In this document: one piece after another, positions 4,481 to 5,588 of the stretch | Numbering within the stretch: the stretch's first letter is position 1 | Layout of the letters: each line of letters begins with the position of its first letter | Assembly: GCA_031264205.1 (NCBI GenBank) | Contig: JAISEH010000150.1 | Coordinates: forward strand, 1-5,588 | Direction of reading: 5' to 3' | DNA: 5,588 nt | From: Candidatus Margulisiibacteriota bacterium | GTDB taxonomy: Bacteria; Margulisbacteria; Termititenacia; Termititenacales; Termititenacaceae | Translations under genes and position numbers: made by a program | The notes under the pieces: generated by a model | Database searches by the model: none | Seen by the model: the letters and a program-made list of their open reading frames with translations, nothing else | Told to the model about the DNA's origin: nothing

Positions 4481-5588
4481 ATGCGTTCAGACAATGTCAA
4501 ACAAGGTCCGGCTCGGGCGGCGCACCGCGCTTTGTTGCGCGCGACCGGCCTGCAGGACGGGGATTTTGCCAAGCCTTTCATCGGCGTGGCCAACGCTTAT
4601 ACTAATATTATCCCCGGCCATTTGTATTTAAATGAACTGGCCGCGGCGGTCAAAGAGGAGATCATCAAGGCCGGCGGTGTGCCTCTGGAATTTGGCGTGA
4701 TCGGCGTCTGCGACGGCCTTGCTATGGGGCACGAGGGCATGAAATATTCGCTGGGCTCGCGGGAATTGATCGCGGACTCGGTCGAGACCATGGGCAAAGC
4801 GCATTGTTTTGACGCGATAGTTCTCCTGCCCAATTGCGACAAGATCGTGCCGGGTATGATCATGGGCGCCTGCCGGCTCAATATCCCGACTATCGTTTTG
4901 TCCGGTGGGCCGATGCTGGCCGGTGAGCGCGGCGGCCGAAAGCTGGATTTAAATTCTGTATTCGAGGCGGTTGGCCAATTCAATCAAGGGCTGATCTCGG
5001 CGGAGGAATTTCACGCTGTCGAATGCGCGGCTTGCCCGGGGCCTGGCTCTTGCTCCGGCATGTTCACGGCCAATTCCATGAATTGTTTATGCGAGGCTCT
5101 GGGTCTGGCTTTGCCGGGCAACGGCACGATACCGGCTGTGAGTCCGCGGCGCGTCGAGCTGGCGCGGCAGGCTGGAAAACAAATCATGGAGCTGGTCCAA
5201 AAAGACCTGAAAATCCGCGACATCCTAAAAAAAGAAGCGTTTCACAACGCGCTGGCGCTGGACATGGCGCTCGGTTGTTCGACAAACTCCGCGCTGCATT
5301 TGCCAGCTATCGCTTACGAGGCCGGTGTGGAAATCACTTTGCATCTGATCAATGAGGTTTCGGAAAAAATCGCGCATCTTTGCAATATCGCGCCGGCCGG
5401 CCCCGACCATCTGGAAGACCTCGATCGCGCGGGCGGTGTGCTGGCCGTGCTGAACGAGCTGGATAAGAAAAATATTTTGCATAAAGATTTGCCGACGGTG
5501 ACTGGTCGGACTATCGCCGAAAATTATCGGGATTGTCCGGTATTAGACCGCAAAGTTATCGCGCCGATCGACAAACCCTATCATGAGC
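4481..5588 (+). CDS. ilvD: Dihydroxy-acid dehydratase, N-terminal 369 residues (runs off window)
   Basis: IlvD dehydrates 2,3-dihydroxy-isovalerate and 2,3-dihydroxy-3-methylvalerate to the 2-keto acids in valine and isoleucine synthesis, in the cytoplasm. Visible hallmarks are F-I-G-V-A-N-A-Y-T-N-I-I-P-G-H (33-47), CDG (77-79), NCDKIVPGM (118-126) with cluster ligand Cys119, SGGPM (141-145), and CPGPGSCSGMFTANSM (185-200) with cluster ligand Cys191. At the third cluster position, where [2Fe-2S] enzymes have cysteine in a TPC motif, this protein has P-G-H; E. coli-type [4Fe-4S] enzymes look the same. It is therefore probably the oxygen-labile kind. The usual length is about 550-570 residues, so roughly two thirds is present. 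The frame is open to the window end, with no frameshift. The related sugar-acid dehydratase Edd is less likely, given the close match to IlvD motifs. Confidence 0.95.
   Translation, partial: MRSDNVKQGPARAAHRALLRATGLQDGDFAKPFIGVANAYTNIIPGHLYLNELAAAVKEEIIKAGGVPLEFGVIGVCDGLAMGHEGMKYSLGSRELIADSVETMGKAHCFDAIVLLPNCDKIVPGMIMGACRLNIPTIVLSGGPMLAGERGGRKLDLNSVFEAVGQFNQGLISAEEFHAVECAACPGPGSCSGMFTANSMNCLCEALGLALPGNGTIPAVSPRRVELARQAGKQIMELVQKDLKIRDILKKEAFHNALALDMALGCSTNSALHLPAIAYEAGVEITLHLINEVSEKIAHLCNIAPAGPDHLEDLDRAGGVLAVLNELDKKNILHKDLPTVTGRTIAENYRDCPVLDRKVIAPIDKPYHE

Noticed and set aside
5011..5482. Open frames on both strands within the 3' part of the window
   Set aside because: They overlap the uninterrupted ilvD frame with its conserved motifs, so they are shadows.

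Overview
This window looks like ordinary chromosome of a bacterium with mid-range GC content, carrying one foreign-looking insertion. The genes are GC-rich in coding stretches and separated by strongly AT-rich intergenic DNA. Several promoters share the form TGNTATAAT (an extended -10). The RNase P RNA is of the bacterial A type. The dihydroxy-acid dehydratase belongs to the IlvD class that lacks the third cluster cysteine, usually associated with oxygen-sensitive [4Fe-4S] enzymes, so an anaerobic or microaerophilic lifestyle is likely. I cannot assign a phylum with confidence; a deep-branching gut or sediment lineage (Margulisbacteria- or Elusimicrobiota-like) is a guess from overall style.

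Layout, left to right. (1) 1-417 (+): the 3' end of a phosphohexomutase gene, overlapped by a gene for an 80-residue two-helix membrane protein with a CxxCxxC motif. (2) 452-855: rnpB (RNase P RNA) with its own extended -10 promoter and a strong terminator that works in both directions. (3) 891-1201 (-): an orphan ribbon-helix-helix regulator with a 12-bp-arm palindrome at its transcription start, probably its own operator. (4) 1335-2536 (+): a soluble GAF-domain histidine kinase without a partner regulator, driven by a promoter placed so that the mRNA would start at the ATG itself; a perfect 15-bp palindrome fills the promoter spacer. (5) 2533-2976 (-): rpiB, convergent with the kinase and sharing four bases with it at the stops; its promoter also predicts a leaderless mRNA. 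(6) 2996-3935 (-): a lone, AT-richer phage tail-fibre/collar-like protein with HxH motifs, divergent from (7) 4032-4409 (+), an XRE-type helix-turn-helix regulator. (8) 4410-5588 (+): ilvD with its promoter and a strong Shine-Dalgarno, cut off by the window end.

The genes do not form one pathway. Metabolic genes (phosphohexomutase, rpiB, ilvD) and rnpB are housekeeping. The three regulators (RHH, kinase, XRE) each sit next to repeat or palindrome sequences that could be their targets. The best candidate for something unusual is the isolated tail-fibre-like gene with its divergent XRE regulator, set between rpiB and ilvD with no other phage gene visible. Next come the apparent leaderless transcripts of the kinase and rpiB.
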